A program made the position numbers and the translations under genes. Source: Anderseniella sp963698275 (GTDB taxonomy: Bacteria; Pseudomonadota; Alphaproteobacteria; Rhizobiales; Aestuariivirgaceae). From it: 64,000 bases of DNA. Position 1 is the first letter of the stretch. Each line of letters opens with the position of its first letter. Shown one piece after another: positions 27,219 through 35,652 of the stretch. The stretch is from the NCBI GenBank assembly GCA_963698275.1, contig CAVOQE010000004.1, forward strand, positions 248,001-312,000, given 5' to 3'. Under the pieces are notes generated by a model, which was not told the origin of the DNA, searched no databases, and saw nothing but the letters and a program-made list of their open reading frames with translations.

Positions 27219-27359
27219 TCAACATGGGCGTGCCTGCGCCGGATCGAACAGCAGTTCATCCTGCAGCGGGCCCGAAGTGCCGAACAAGCGGGTGTCCTGC
27301 GCCAGTGCAGGCTGTGTGGCGGCGGCGATTGCAAACACCGCCAATATGAAGTTGCGCAC
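27219..27359 (-). CDS. Small secreted peptide, 46 residues, possibly a truncated gene
   Basis: A GTG start at 27359 with AAGGA seven bases upstream opens a 46-residue frame with a convincing signal peptide (MRNFILAVFAIAAATQPALA, cut before QDTRLF). The mature part would be only 26 residues, QDTRLFGTSGPLQDELLFDP and AQARPC. The next frame continues with protein-like text (PMLKDVRCMAMNSFPGQLVV) up to a stop near 27125, so this could be a frameshifted gene for a secreted protein of about 80 residues. No family is recognised. It lies between two other exported-protein genes on the same strand. Confidence 0.4.
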   Translation of the reverse strand: MRNFILAVFAIAAATQPALAQDTRLFGTSGPLQDELLFDPAQARPC

Positions 27360-27420
27360 CGAATTGTCCTTATCAACAGGTAAAGGGGGCATCGATGCAG
27401 ATCAATGCCCCGGCCGTTGT

Positions 27421-27900
27421 CTAGCGGAAAGAGAAGTTGCTGACACGATTGCCGACAACGTCACATCTCGCCACGACGTTGCGTCTCGCCCCACCGGACA
27501 GGCGCTGCTTGACGGCAAGGCGGACTTTCCAGCTGGAACCGTTGAAATTGGCGCGCCGGACATTTCTCAGCGTGACGCCGTAACCGCCACGCCTGGCAGT
27601 GCGGCGTTGCGCTTTGTGAAGACAGGCTGAGATCGCATTGCTTCTGCTGCCGACACCCCGGTGATAGGTATAGCTATCATTGTTCTCATGTGATTTTGCC
27701 GCCGCAGCGATCGCCAGAAGCGCCACTGCACCTGCGGCAACTGCAATGCCCTTGTCGGAATGGCGATGCTGGTGCTTGTGCTCGGACTGGTGCTTGTCAC
27801 CATGATGGTGGCGGTGACCATTATTGTCGTGTGCCGATGCAATTGGCGCTGACAGCGCCAGTGTCGTTGCACACAGTCCGGCAAATAATACGTGTTTCAT
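27421..27900 (-). CDS. Secreted histidine-rich protein of unknown function
   Basis: The 159-residue product has a signal peptide (LCATTLALSAPIASA|HDN) followed by a histidine-dense stretch (HRHHHGDKHQSEHKHQHRHS), a hydrophobic segment (GIAVAAGAVALLAIAAAA) and a basic C-terminal domain of about 75 residues with two cysteines (ISACLHKAQRRTARRGGYGV, VVARCDVVGNRVSNFSFR). The His cluster could bind Ni, Zn or Cu, and the hydrophobic stretch could anchor it in a membrane; both are inference. AAGGG precedes the ATG. Confidence 0.7.
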   Translation of the reverse strand: MKHVLFAGLCATTLALSAPIASAHDNNGHRHHHGDKHQSEHKHQHRHSDKGIAVAAGAVALLAIAAAAKSHENNDSYTYHRGVGSRSNAISACLHKAQRRTARRGGYGVTLRNVRRANFNGSSWKVRLAVKQRLSGGARRNVVARCDVVGNRVSNFSFR

Positions 27901-27944
27901 AACTGCTACCCTTTGGTTTTCAGTTCAGGTTCAATTGAAAATAA

Positions 27945-28148
27945 TCAGCTCGTCATTCCCCTGCGCTGCCGGATCCAGCCGCCAATGGTACCGCCAATGC
28001 CGGTTGCAATCATGGTGACCAGGTACGACGACAGATCGCCATCATGCATATTCAGCATCTGTGCAATGAACGAGCCGACAATACCGGCAATGAACCCGAC
28101 AATTCCATATTTTGCAGGCAGTCCGAATTTGTTCAGGCCATCCAGCAT
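27945..28148 (-). CDS. GlsB/YeaQ/YmgE family small membrane protein
   Basis: A 67-residue protein with two or three Gly-rich membrane helices (KYGIVGFIAGIVGSFIAQML, YLVTMIATGIGGTIGGWI) and a basic end (RQRRG), the pattern of the transglycosylase-associated GlsB family linked with envelope stress. ATG 28148 is chosen because GGAGGG precedes it by eight bases; the longer frame from 28214 lacks such a site. Confidence 0.8.
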   Translation of the reverse strand: MLDGLNKFGLPAKYGIVGFIAGIVGSFIAQMLNMHDGDLSSYLVTMIATGIGGTIGGWIRQRRGMTS

Positions 28149-28457
28149 GATTTTACCCTCCACAGCCGATAGGTGAGCCGTGGCGACCAGCCGGCTTCGG
28201 TTCCTCAGGGTCAATTATGCACGTGTAGCCGGGTGAAATATAGGCGATTTGCGAAACAAGACTCGCCCGCCAGGCAATAAAATGTACATAACACGAACTT
28301 TACTTGGCAATCTGCTTGCTGAATTTACCCCAAAGCTTCATATCATGCAGTATACGTTCAGGTTTTCGGCTGCCTTGATCTTGTGTTGATCCGGCAATCG
28401 AACTGCGCCGTAAGCCGTACACCGACTGATAATTGAATGTTTCCGGGGTAAGTTACG

Positions 28458-29450
28458 TTGGATATCCACGTTGAAGAGTATCAGGGTCCGACCGGCAGGA
28501 ATGATGCCAGGCGATCCAACCTGTTCAGCCGGACGAACGGTTTCTCGTTTTCCGATTCATGCAACGGGCATTTGCGGACCAGCATGGCAATCACTGACAA
28601 ACTCGGGATCAGAATAGGACGCGTGCGTTCTACAGGCCATGAAATAGACCTGACGGAATTGAACCATTCCACGATGTTGCTGCCGATCCAGGGCCGACTG
28701 GAAGCGCGCAGTTGCCATGCTGAACATAGCTGCAGGCAAGGTGAAGCGCTGTTGTTTGGTCCAAACCGCCGGACAACCCGGGCTGTCAGCGAAACCGGAG
28801 AGCATTTTGAAGCCAATGTCCTGCTTTTTCCAACCGATGTGTTGATGGCAAATCTGGACAGGAAGGCACTTGAAGAGACCGGTGGCCTGCTGGAAACCGG
28901 GGTGACCGTGCAACACTCCAATGTCCAAGCTTTACCATTGCTGAAGTTTTGTGACTTTCTGTCCGCTGCCATCATGAGCGGCTCTGCAGCGTTGGGGGAT
29001 CGCAGGCACATGCAGGGCATGGAGGCTGTGCTGATCGAGCTCTATGGAGAGTTCATCTTGCGGCTGGCCGAAGAAACTGGCAGCCGGAAAACTCTGTCAG
29101 CCGGCGCGCGCTATGTGGCAAAGGCCGAAGAGTACATGCGGGCCAATCTGGACGAACCGCTTACGGTGTCCGGGATCGCCGCTGTCATTGGTGTGTCGCC
29201 GCGCAGCCTGCAATTGGCTTTCCGGGAGGTGCGCTCTGCCGCCCCGCGCGAAATCCTCGCCTTGATGCGGCTTCATCTGGTGCATGAAAAGCTCAAATCA
29301 GACAAAAGCGGGGCCGGGGTCACCGACATTGCCCTGGAATGCGGCATAGCCAATATTGGCCGTTTTGCGAGTTCCTATCGCGAAATGTTTGGTGAGAAAC
29401 CGTCAACCACCCGCCGCAGAGCCCGCGCCGGTCTTGTCCGGAGCCGGTAG
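28458..29450 (+). CDS. AraC-family transcriptional regulator
   Basis: The 330-residue protein has an N-terminal sensing domain (about 40-180) of the AraC-binding type (RLEARSCHAEHSCRQGEALL) and a C-terminal double helix-turn-helix: AEEYMRANLDEPLTVSGIAA, VIGVSPRSLQLAFREV, then VTDIALECGIANIGRFASSY and FGEKPSTTRRR. The start is uncertain: TTG 28458 has GGGG nine bases upstream; ATG 28584 would cut into the first domain. It is divergent from glsB. The inducer is unknown. Confidence 0.85.
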   Translation: MDIHVEEYQGPTGRNDARRSNLFSRTNGFSFSDSCNGHLRTSMAITDKLGIRIGRVRSTGHEIDLTELNHSTMLLPIQGRLEARSCHAEHSCRQGEALLFGPNRRTTRAVSETGEHFEANVLLFPTDVLMANLDRKALEETGGLLETGVTVQHSNVQALPLLKFCDFLSAAIMSGSAALGDRRHMQGMEAVLIELYGEFILRLAEETGSRKTLSAGARYVAKAEEYMRANLDEPLTVSGIAAVIGVSPRSLQLAFREVRSAAPREILALMRLHLVHEKLKSDKSGAGVTDIALECGIANIGRFASSYREMFGEKPSTTRRRARAGLVRSR

Positions 29451-29729
29451 CGCCCCGGCATTGCTGAGACAATTGCAAGCGACATTCGTTTTGCGAACAT
29501 TTCCGTGGCAATTTCATCGCAACATTTTCGCGTTTCGCATTTTATTTAAGCATCCCGCATGTGATGTTCAGTCCACGTTGGGTTCGAAGCGCCGAACTGA
29601 CCAGAGTCGGGCTTGTTGACTTCAGCTCGTGGAATTCCAGCTTGCTGCAGATGCATGTGGCATGGAATGCCGGAACTTTTTACGGGCGGGTCTGGCGTTT
29701 TACCGGGGAGGCCCGCACGGTGCGGTGGT

Positions 29730-29761
29730 GTTGCCATGCAACAGAAATGTTGTATGGCAAC
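29730..29761. other. Strong 14-bp hairpin with GAAA tetraloop
   Basis: GTTGCCATGCAACA pairs with TGTTGTATGGCAAC (one mismatch position) around a GAAA loop. There is no T-run after it on either strand, so it is not a classical terminator. It may belong to a structured RNA or to a decayed repeat. Confidence 0.7.
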
Positions 29762-29780
29762 CCCCGCCAGTTAAACGCCC

Positions 29781-29883
29781 GGATCAGGATGGTTCGTGGC
29801 GCAATCAACCAGAATACATAAACCTGATCGCCTTCAAGATGCCCGAGCAACCTTATGGACTCTGTCGAATCCATGATGGTGCA
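29781..29883 (+). repeat. Two-hairpin intergenic repeat, copy C
   Basis: First hairpin: GATCAGG (29782-29788) with CCTGATC (29823-29829) around a CAATCAACC core. The spacer is CGCCTTCAAGATGCC. The second hairpin, starting GAGCAAC at 29845, is partly decayed (TATGGACTC against GAATCCATGA). It sits in the convergent gap between the araC-like gene and groEL. Confidence 0.75.
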
Positions 29884-29890
29884 GAGAAAC

Positions 29891-29921
29891 AAAAAACCGC
29901 GGGCCTTTCGGTCCGCGGTTT
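29891..29921 (-). terminator. Rho-independent terminator of groES-groEL
   Basis: AAACCGCGG (29894-29902) and CCGCGGTTT (29913-29921) form the stem. On the minus strand it is followed by TTTTTTG. It lies 30-60 bp after the groEL stop. Confidence 0.9.
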
Positions 29922-29951
29922 CGCATTTTCTGTTCTGCTTTGGGGGCTGGA

Positions 29952-31601
29952 CTAGAAGTCCATACCGCCCATACCGCCCATGCCGCCGCCGGGCATTGGA
30001 GGCATGGCGCCGCCGGCATCCTTCTTCGGTGCTTCGGCAACCATGGCTTCGGTGGTGATCAGCAGTGCTGCAACGGAAGCTGCATCCTGCAGGGCAATAC
30101 GAACCACCTTGGTGGGGTCCATGATGCCTTCGGCAACCATGTCGCAATACTCTTCGGTCTGCGCGTTGAAACCGAAGTTGCCGGTTTTTTCCAGCACCTT
30201 GCCAACCACGATTGATCCCTCAACACCGGCATTGGTGGCGATCTGACGGATCGGGGCTTCAAGAGCCTTCGATATGATCTTGATGCCGGCCATGATATCG
30301 GGATTGTCGTCGGTGATCTTCTCGACAGCCTTTTTGGCACGCAGCAGAGCCACGCCACCACCGGGAACAATGCCTTCTTCTACCGCAGCACGGGTAGCGT
30401 TCAGCGCATCGTCAACGCGATCCTTGCGTTCTTTCACTTCGATTTCGGTCACACCACCGACCTTGAGCACGGCAACGCCGCCGGCCAGCTTGGCCAGGCG
30501 TTCCTGCAGCTTCTCACGGTCGTAGTCAGACGTGGTGTCTTCAACCTGGCGGCGGATCTGGTTGCAGCGGGCTTCAATGTCACCCTTCTTGCCGGCACCG
30601 TCGACGATGGTTGTGTTTTCCTTGTCGATGGAAACGCGCTTGGCGCTGCCCAGCATGTCAAGGGTAACGTTTTCAAGCTTGATGCCGAGGTCTTCGGAGA
30701 TGACCTGACCACCGGTGAGAACCGCGATGTCTTCCAGCATGGCCTTGCGGCGATCGCCGAAGCCGGGTGCCTTGACAGCAGCAACCTTGAGGCCGCCACG
30801 CAGCTTGTTGACCACCAGGGTTGCCAGTGCTTCGCCTTCAACGTCTTCTGCAATGATCAGCAGCGGGCGTGAAGACTGAACAGTGGCTTCCAGCAGCGGC
30901 AGGATAGCCTGCAGGTTGGCCAGTTTCTTTTCGTGCAGCAGGATATACGGGTCTTCCATTTCGGTGACCATCTTGTCTGCATTGGTGATGAAGTAAGGCG
31001 ACAGGTAACCGCGGTCAAACTGCATGCCTTCAACAACATCCAGTTCGGTTTCTGCGGTCTTGGCTTCTTCAACCGTGATCACGCCTTCATTGCCGACTTT
31101 CTGCATCGCCTGAGCGATCATCTGGCCGATTTCGCTTTCGCCGTTGGCGGAGATGGTGCCGACCTGGGCGACTTCTTCAGACGTCTTGATCTTCTTGGAC
31201 CGCTTGATCAGGTCAGCAATGGCGGCGGTAACCGCCAAATCGACGCCGCGCTTCAGATCCATCGGGTTCATGCCGGCAGCAACCGACTTGCCACCTTCAC
31301 GAACAATGGCCTGAGCCAGGATGGTGGCTGTCGTGGTACCGTCACCGGCCAGGTCGTTGGTCTTGGAAGCGACTTCACGCACCATCTGTGCGCCCATGTT
31401 TTCGAACTTGTCTTCGAGTTCGATTTCCTTGGCAACGGTCACGCCGTCCTTGGTGGTGCGCGGTGCGCCGAAGGATTTGTCGATGACAACATTACGGCCT
31501 TTAGGGCCGAGTGTTACCTTGACGGCATTGGCGAGAATGTCGACGCCGCGCAGCATGCGCTCGCGGGCATCGGCACCGAATTTTACTTCTTTAGCAGCCA
31601 T
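29952..31601 (-). CDS. groEL: Chaperonin GroEL (60 kDa)
   Basis: GroEL forms the double-ring folding chamber in the cytosol. The 549-residue product matches throughout: start AAKEVKFGADARERMLRGVD, ATP site GPKGRNVVIDKSFG and NDLAGDGTTTATILAQAIV, hinge and apical parts, and the Gly-Met-rich tail (PGGGMGGMGGMDF). AAGGGAG precedes the ATG. It follows groES after 81 bp. Confidence 0.98.
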   Translation of the reverse strand: MAAKEVKFGADARERMLRGVDILANAVKVTLGPKGRNVVIDKSFGAPRTTKDGVTVAKEIELEDKFENMGAQMVREVASKTNDLAGDGTTTATILAQAIVREGGKSVAAGMNPMDLKRGVDLAVTAAIADLIKRSKKIKTSEEVAQVGTISANGESEIGQMIAQAMQKVGNEGVITVEEAKTAETELDVVEGMQFDRGYLSPYFITNADKMVTEMEDPYILLHEKKLANLQAILPLLEATVQSSRPLLIIAEDVEGEALATLVVNKLRGGLKVAAVKAPGFGDRRKAMLEDIAVLTGGQVISEDLGIKLENVTLDMLGSAKRVSIDKENTTIVDGAGKKGDIEARCNQIRRQVEDTTSDYDREKLQERLAKLAGGVAVLKVGGVTEIEVKERKDRVDDALNATRAAVEEGIVPGGGVALLRAKKAVEKITDDNPDIMAGIKIISKALEAPIRQIATNAGVEGSIVVGKVLEKTGNFGFNAQTEEYCDMVAEGIMDPTKVVRIALQDAASVAALLITTEAMVAEAPKKDAGGAMPPMPGGGMGGMGGMDF

Positions 31602-31682
31602 TTTGAGGCTCCCTTGAATTGAATTGGTTTAATTGAACGTTTCGTCGTCAGGTGTGTCTGAGCACAAAAAAGCCCGGAAGAA

Positions 31683-31988
31683 TTACTTCTTGGACTTCTT
31701 GCCTTCCAGAACACCCATGATGTCGCTTTCTTTCATGATCAGCAGGTCGTTGCCGTCAATCTTGACTTCAGTGCCGGACCATTTGCCGAACAGCACCTGA
31801 TCGCCTGCCTTGACGTCCGGAGCAATCAGCTTGCCCGCGTCGTCGCGCGCACCTGCGCCGACGGCGACAACTTCACCCTGCATGGGCTTTTCCTGTGCGG
31901 TTTCAGGAATGATGATACCACCGGCAGTCTTGGTATCTTCCTCGATCCGGCGAACGACCACACGGTCGTGCAGTGGACGGAAATTCAT
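31683..31988 (-). CDS. groES: Co-chaperonin GroES (10 kDa)
   Basis: GroES caps the GroEL chamber. The 101-residue product has FRPLHDRVVVRRIEEDTKTA, the mobile loop GGIIIPETAQEKPMQGEVVA and the end LLIMKESDIMGVLE plus a Lys-rich tail. AAGGAG precedes the ATG at 31988. It is the first gene of the operon, behind a CIRCE operator. Confidence 0.98.
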   Translation of the reverse strand: MNFRPLHDRVVVRRIEEDTKTAGGIIIPETAQEKPMQGEVVAVGAGARDDAGKLIAPDVKAGDQVLFGKWSGTEVKIDGNDLLIMKESDIMGVLEGKKSKK

Positions 31989-32076
31989 CTACGCTTCTCC
32001 TTGAGTATACAAACACTCTGGTTGGTTGGGATGATCCGCATCCGGCTCTTCATGAGCCAGCGTTCGGATCAACCTG

Positions 32077-32103
32077 TTAGCACTCGATCGACAGGAGTGC
32101 CAA
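32077..32103. promoter_or_regulatory. CIRCE operator (HrcA binding site) upstream of groES
   Basis: TTAGCACTC (32077-32085), nine bases, GAGTGCCAA (32095-32103) matches the CIRCE consensus TTAGCACTC-N9-GAGTGCTAA with a single change. Its place, downstream of a good -10 and in the groES leader, fits repression by HrcA with release on heat stress. A further small hairpin, GGCTC/GAGCC, lies at 32044-32058. Confidence 0.95.
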
Positions 32104-32115
32104 CAGCTGGGGTGT

Positions 32116-32144
32116 GATGTATGATGCATGACCCGTCACGTCAA
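32116..32144 (-). promoter_or_regulatory. Predicted groES-groEL promoter
   Basis: On the minus strand TTGACG (complement of 32139-32144), a 17-base spacer and TACATC (complement of 32116-32121) make a fair vegetative promoter. The CIRCE site starts about 12 bases beyond the -10 box, so it covers the transcription start. Confidence 0.6.
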
Positions 32145-32221
32145 GGTTTTGCTAAACAATTTTTTCCCGAAGGCATGCATTTACTGACATGCATGGTTAA
32201 TTCACAAGGCGGTCGGTTGCG

Positions 32222-32638
32222 ATGTACGACAGCGATTCATTCTTTTCCATGACCATGACCATGGCCGCACGCATCGGACTGCTATTGCTGTCCTTCGGCT
32301 TGGCCGCGCTGACGGCGGCCGCATTCATCAAGATGACCTGCCGCATGGCCTGGCCGGTACGTTTGTTGCTGGCTCCGGTATATCTGTGGATTTTCGTCTG
32401 GCTCAGCCCACAGGTCTACTATCTGTACTACATGACGCTGTTTGATCATCTGCCGTTGCACAGTGTTGTGCAGTCGCCGCCACGGCCATCGCAAATCATG
32501 CACCTGTTGAGTTTTACCGGCAAGGCAGCTTTGTCGCAGCATGCAACAGGTCTTTTGGGGTGGGGATTGATCGTACTTGCAATTGCCGGCGAGCGGGCAG
32601 TTCCGTCGACACGGCTTCGCGCCGTTTTGCGTCTATGA
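32222..32638 (+). CDS. Membrane protein of unknown function
   Basis: The 138-residue product has about four hydrophobic segments (AARIGLLLLSFGLAALTAAA, LLLAPVYLWIFVWL, a short YYLYYMTLF stretch and ATGLLGWGLIVLAIAGE). AAGGCGG stands before the ATG at 32222. No family is recognised. It is divergent from groES and may be monocistronic. Confidence 0.6.
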   Translation: MYDSDSFFSMTMTMAARIGLLLLSFGLAALTAAAFIKMTCRMAWPVRLLLAPVYLWIFVWLSPQVYYLYYMTLFDHLPLHSVVQSPPRPSQIMHLLSFTGKAALSQHATGLLGWGLIVLAIAGERAVPSTRLRAVLRL

Positions 32639-32652
32639 GGACCGGCTCAAAT

Positions 32653-32682
32653 ACGACAAAACCCCCGGTACATGACCGAGGG
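32653..32682 (-). terminator. Terminator of the secreted-protein gene at 32775-33158
   Basis: CCCCCGGT (32662-32669) pairs with ACCGAGGG (32675-32682) with one mismatch and a 5-base loop; on the minus strand TTTTGT follows. It may also act weakly on the plus-strand gene ending at 32638. Confidence 0.65.
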
Positions 32683-32774
32683 AGCTTACTTGTTGCTTCA
32701 GAAATTGGTTTTATGCAGGTGCAATCTCAGCCGGGATTTGTTGCTCGTCCCGGGGCGGTGCGGGTTATATATTG

Positions 32775-33158
32775 CTATTTGGCACCCTGGCGCACAGCTT
32801 TTACCTTCGCACGAACATCCTTGCCCTTCCAGTCGACAACCGCAAAACCATCACACCACCGGCCCTTGAACAGTTGCTTTTCCTTGTCGATCTTGAAGGT
32901 GAAGCGCAGGCACTTGCCTGCCTGCTTGACCCGCCCGCCAGTATAAACACCCGGGATTTTCAGGTCGATCCGGCAGTCACGTGTTAATTCTGCACCGGCA
33001 GATTCCGTCTTTCCCCGAAAATTTCCTGTGATTTTGTAGGTGCCCGGTTCCGCCCAGGCTGCACCGCATGAAGCCGCATGCGCAACATTTGTAGTGCCGG
33101 AAAAATTCATCGCCGCCACAGCTACGCCTGCCATGATGAAAAGTCTTCCAAAAATCAT
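32775..33158 (-). CDS. Small secreted protein of unknown function
   Basis: The 127-residue product has a signal peptide ending TNVAHA|ASC. The mature part (about 98 residues) has four cysteines (ASCGAAW, DCRIDL, GKCLRF, RWCDGF), many Lys and Gly, and alternating beta-type pattern (GTYKITGNFRGKTESAG, KVKAVRQGAK). No family is recognised; a small periplasmic beta-barrel-like fold is a guess. Confidence 0.6.
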   Translation of the reverse strand: MIFGRLFIMAGVAVAAMNFSGTTNVAHAASCGAAWAEPGTYKITGNFRGKTESAGAELTRDCRIDLKIPGVYTGGRVKQAGKCLRFTFKIDKEKQLFKGRWCDGFAVVDWKGKDVRAKVKAVRQGAK

Positions 33159-33465
33159 ATTTCAGGTCCTGTCGGTCTAATTGTTGTCGTCAATGCAGTG
33201 GAAACACCCGCATAGTATGGATTTTGCATCAACCCGTCCGCTTTCCCTGCGGCATAATGGGGATATTTGACGTTATGTGCAAGGTGCGGGAAATTGGTTT
33301 TACGTAACAATTTGTCACGGCGTTGAAACAAAGCGGCGCGCCCTTAACCATGTATTGACTTTTAAACGCCGTTCAATTGGCTACACTTGTTGAGCGAGTT
33401 AGTATTTTATCCTATACCGGGCAACCGCTGCTGAATCCAGCAGTCATGGGGTGGGACTTGATCGA
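33159..33465. other. Gene-free gap of about 300 bp
   Basis: This divergent gap must hold promoters for the secreted-protein gene (minus) and the EAL-like gene (plus). I see no repeat, hairpin or clear sigma-70 pair here. Confidence 0.5.
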
Positions 33466-34638
33466 ATGAAGCTGCTGGTTTGGCTGTTTTCAGTTAGTGC
33501 GCTGGTTTTGGCGGCAGTGTGCATTTTTGTGCTTGTGCGCTATGACATCGCGCTGCTGGCAGCGGTGTCCTGTCTGGCCGTGGCTCTCATTGTGTCAGCG
33601 GCGGCTTCCATCCCCGCTGATGAAGCCGGCAATACGCGCTTGAACAACATGCTGTCCCAGCGCCTCGGAAAAAACACCAATGATATTGAAAGCCTGTCTC
33701 GCCGCATCGCTGACCAGGCGCAACGCCTGACCGATCTGGGATCGCGGCTGGATACCGGCACATCTCACCAGGACGCGCCGGGCAAGGCACAGGCCTATCA
33801 ACCGGCTTCAGCCGCGCAACGCCCGGCGGCAAAGACCCAGACACCCGTGATGCGGCCCTCCCGCGCCCCGAAGCGGCTGGCCCATGTCCAGATGCAGCGC
33901 CCGCAACCGGTGCAGTTGTTCCTCGAACCGGTGGTTCGGCTGGCCGAGGGACGCACTGCCTATTACAAAGCCAGCTTCCGCTTGCGTGATCAGTCACCGG
34001 CCGATCTCACCCACATCGTTGCGTCCGCCGATCTTCCGGTGCTCAACGGCCAGAGCAGACTGTGGGACCCGGCCCTGGATGCCCAGTTACTGCAGCAGAT
34101 TCTGCCGCTGCTTGAAAAGCTGCGCGCACGCCGCGGCGCGACGGGTATTTTCTGCCCGATATCTGTCGCGACCCTGGAAAACACCAAGGCCTTGCAGGAA
34201 CTCGTCGGCCTGCTTCAGGCCAACCCGGAGGCTGCTGCCGGCATCGTGCTGGACATCCATCACACTGCTCTTGCCGGTTTGAGTGAGGCCGGACTGCAGG
34301 GCTTGGCCTGGCTTGCCAGCCTCGGCGCAACATTCTGTCTGACCGGAGAAGGCATGCTGTATGACGAACTGCCTGCACTGGCGGAGCTTGGCTTTGCATT
34401 CATTGATGTGCCTGGCGACGGACTGGATCAACCCGCACAACCGGGAATGACAGCGGAGGAGTTGTTGCAGGCAACGGAGGCCAACAATATTGCCCTGATC
34501 GCGTCCGGGATCCAGCAACCTGACGACGCCGCATCCTTGATGCATGCATCGTCACTCGGTCGTGGCCCAGGCTTTTCCAGCCCCCGTGCTGTGCGTGAGC
34601 GGGCACTTCATGCGTCCAGCGCAGCACAGGTTGCATAA
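33466..34638 (+). CDS. Membrane protein with degenerate EAL domain
   Basis: The 390-residue product has two N-terminal membrane helices (about 1-24 and 28-48), a coiled segment and a linker rich in Q/P/A, then an EAL-like domain from about 147. FLEPVVRLAEGR matches the start of EAL domains, but the EAL triad is replaced by KAS (YYKASFRLRD) and the acidic DDFG loop region reads LTGEGMLYDEL. It is therefore unlikely to hydrolyse c-di-GMP. ATG 33466 follows GGTGGGA. It sits directly before the TIGR01459 HAD and ribF genes. Confidence 0.75.
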   Translation: MKLLVWLFSVSALVLAAVCIFVLVRYDIALLAAVSCLAVALIVSAAASIPADEAGNTRLNNMLSQRLGKNTNDIESLSRRIADQAQRLTDLGSRLDTGTSHQDAPGKAQAYQPASAAQRPAAKTQTPVMRPSRAPKRLAHVQMQRPQPVQLFLEPVVRLAEGRTAYYKASFRLRDQSPADLTHIVASADLPVLNGQSRLWDPALDAQLLQQILPLLEKLRARRGATGIFCPISVATLENTKALQELVGLLQANPEAAAGIVLDIHHTALAGLSEAGLQGLAWLASLGATFCLTGEGMLYDELPALAELGFAFIDVPGDGLDQPAQPGMTAEELLQATEANNIALIASGIQQPDDAASLMHASSLGRGPGFSSPRAVRERALHASSAAQVA

Positions 34639-34646
34639 CCGTTATC

Positions 34647-35531
34647 ATGTCCAGCAAAAATTGTTTTTCAGTTGCCGAAGCGGCACGCGATCTCAGTGCT
34701 GCCTATCCCGTATGGCTGTGTGATGTCTGGGGCGTGGTTCATGATGGACGCAAGGTCTATCCAGCCGCGGCCGAGGCACTGTCCCGGCATCGCGACGCAG
34801 GCGGCTGTGTTGTTCTGATCACTAATGCACCCCGGCCCAGCCACGTGATCGTGCCGCAAATGCACCGCTTCGGCGTGCCGGACAGCGCATATGATGCGGT
34901 GGTGAGTTCCGGTGATGTAACCCGTGAGCTGGTCGCGCGCCGGGCCGGGAGCAATCTGTTTCACCTGGGCCCCGACGAAGACAACAGCCTGCTGGAAGGA
35001 TTGCCCGTTAACTGGACCGCACTGGATGAAGCTGAAGCCGTATTGTGTACAGGATTGAACAATGACGGCCGTGACGGCGGCAAGATGGAAGCGCCTGATG
35101 ACTACCGTCCCATGCTGTCGCAAATGCAGGAACGAAACCTGCCGTTCATATGCGCCAACCCGGACCGGGTGGTTGGCGTTGGCGACAGGCTGTACCCGTG
35201 TGCTGGGGCACTGGCAGACATATACGCAGAACTTGGTGGCCAGGTTGAAATGGCCGGCAAGCCATACGCGCCGATTTATCAGGTAGCGCTCGAGCGCGCC
35301 GGCGACATCATGAAACGGGATATTGAGCGGTCACAGGTGCTGGCGATCGGGGATGGATTGCCAACCGATATTGAAGGGGCACGCGCCAATGAGCTGGCCG
35401 TTCATTTTATTACCGGCGGCATTCATGCAGATGATCATCGCGGCATAGATGCCCACGCCATTGCTGCTGAACTGACCGCCACAATGCCGGGGTTGCGGGT
35501 GGCAGGCGTGGCCGCCGGACTTGTGTGGTAA
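34647..35531 (+). CDS. HAD superfamily class IIA hydrolase (TIGR01459 type)
   Basis: The 294-residue product starts the HAD fold with WLCDVWGVVHDGRKVYPAAA: the first Asp is present but the usual second Asp is Trp, as I recall for this subfamily. Other motifs are VLITNAPRP, the cap region, AGKPYAPIYQVAL (Lys) and LAIGDGLPTDIEGA (Asp pair). Only 8 bp separate it from the EAL-like gene. The physiological substrate is unknown. Confidence 0.85.
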   Translation: MSSKNCFSVAEAARDLSAAYPVWLCDVWGVVHDGRKVYPAAAEALSRHRDAGGCVVLITNAPRPSHVIVPQMHRFGVPDSAYDAVVSSGDVTRELVARRAGSNLFHLGPDEDNSLLEGLPVNWTALDEAEAVLCTGLNNDGRDGGKMEAPDDYRPMLSQMQERNLPFICANPDRVVGVGDRLYPCAGALADIYAELGGQVEMAGKPYAPIYQVALERAGDIMKRDIERSQVLAIGDGLPTDIEGARANELAVHFITGGIHADDHRGIDAHAIAAELTATMPGLRVAGVAAGLVW

Positions 35532-35652
35532 TAATCACTTGCTTTGCTATAGGTTGCCGATCATGTCATTTTTGCGAAAACACGCCACACCGACATCGCA
35601 TGATCCCGCTGGTCGGGTCTGCTGGGTGCCGCGGGTTCGGGATTATTGATAC

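Larger units (their letters stand above)
29451..29951. other. 500-bp gene-free stretch between araC-like gene and groEL
   Basis: No reading frame here has a ribosome site or protein-like composition. From left to right it holds about 280 bp of unassigned sequence, a strong hairpin at 29730-29761, repeat copy C and the groEL terminator, which are listed separately. Confidence 0.7.

Noticed and set aside
30933..31622. Plus-strand frame of 229 codons opposite groEL
   Set aside because: Antisense shadow of groEL.
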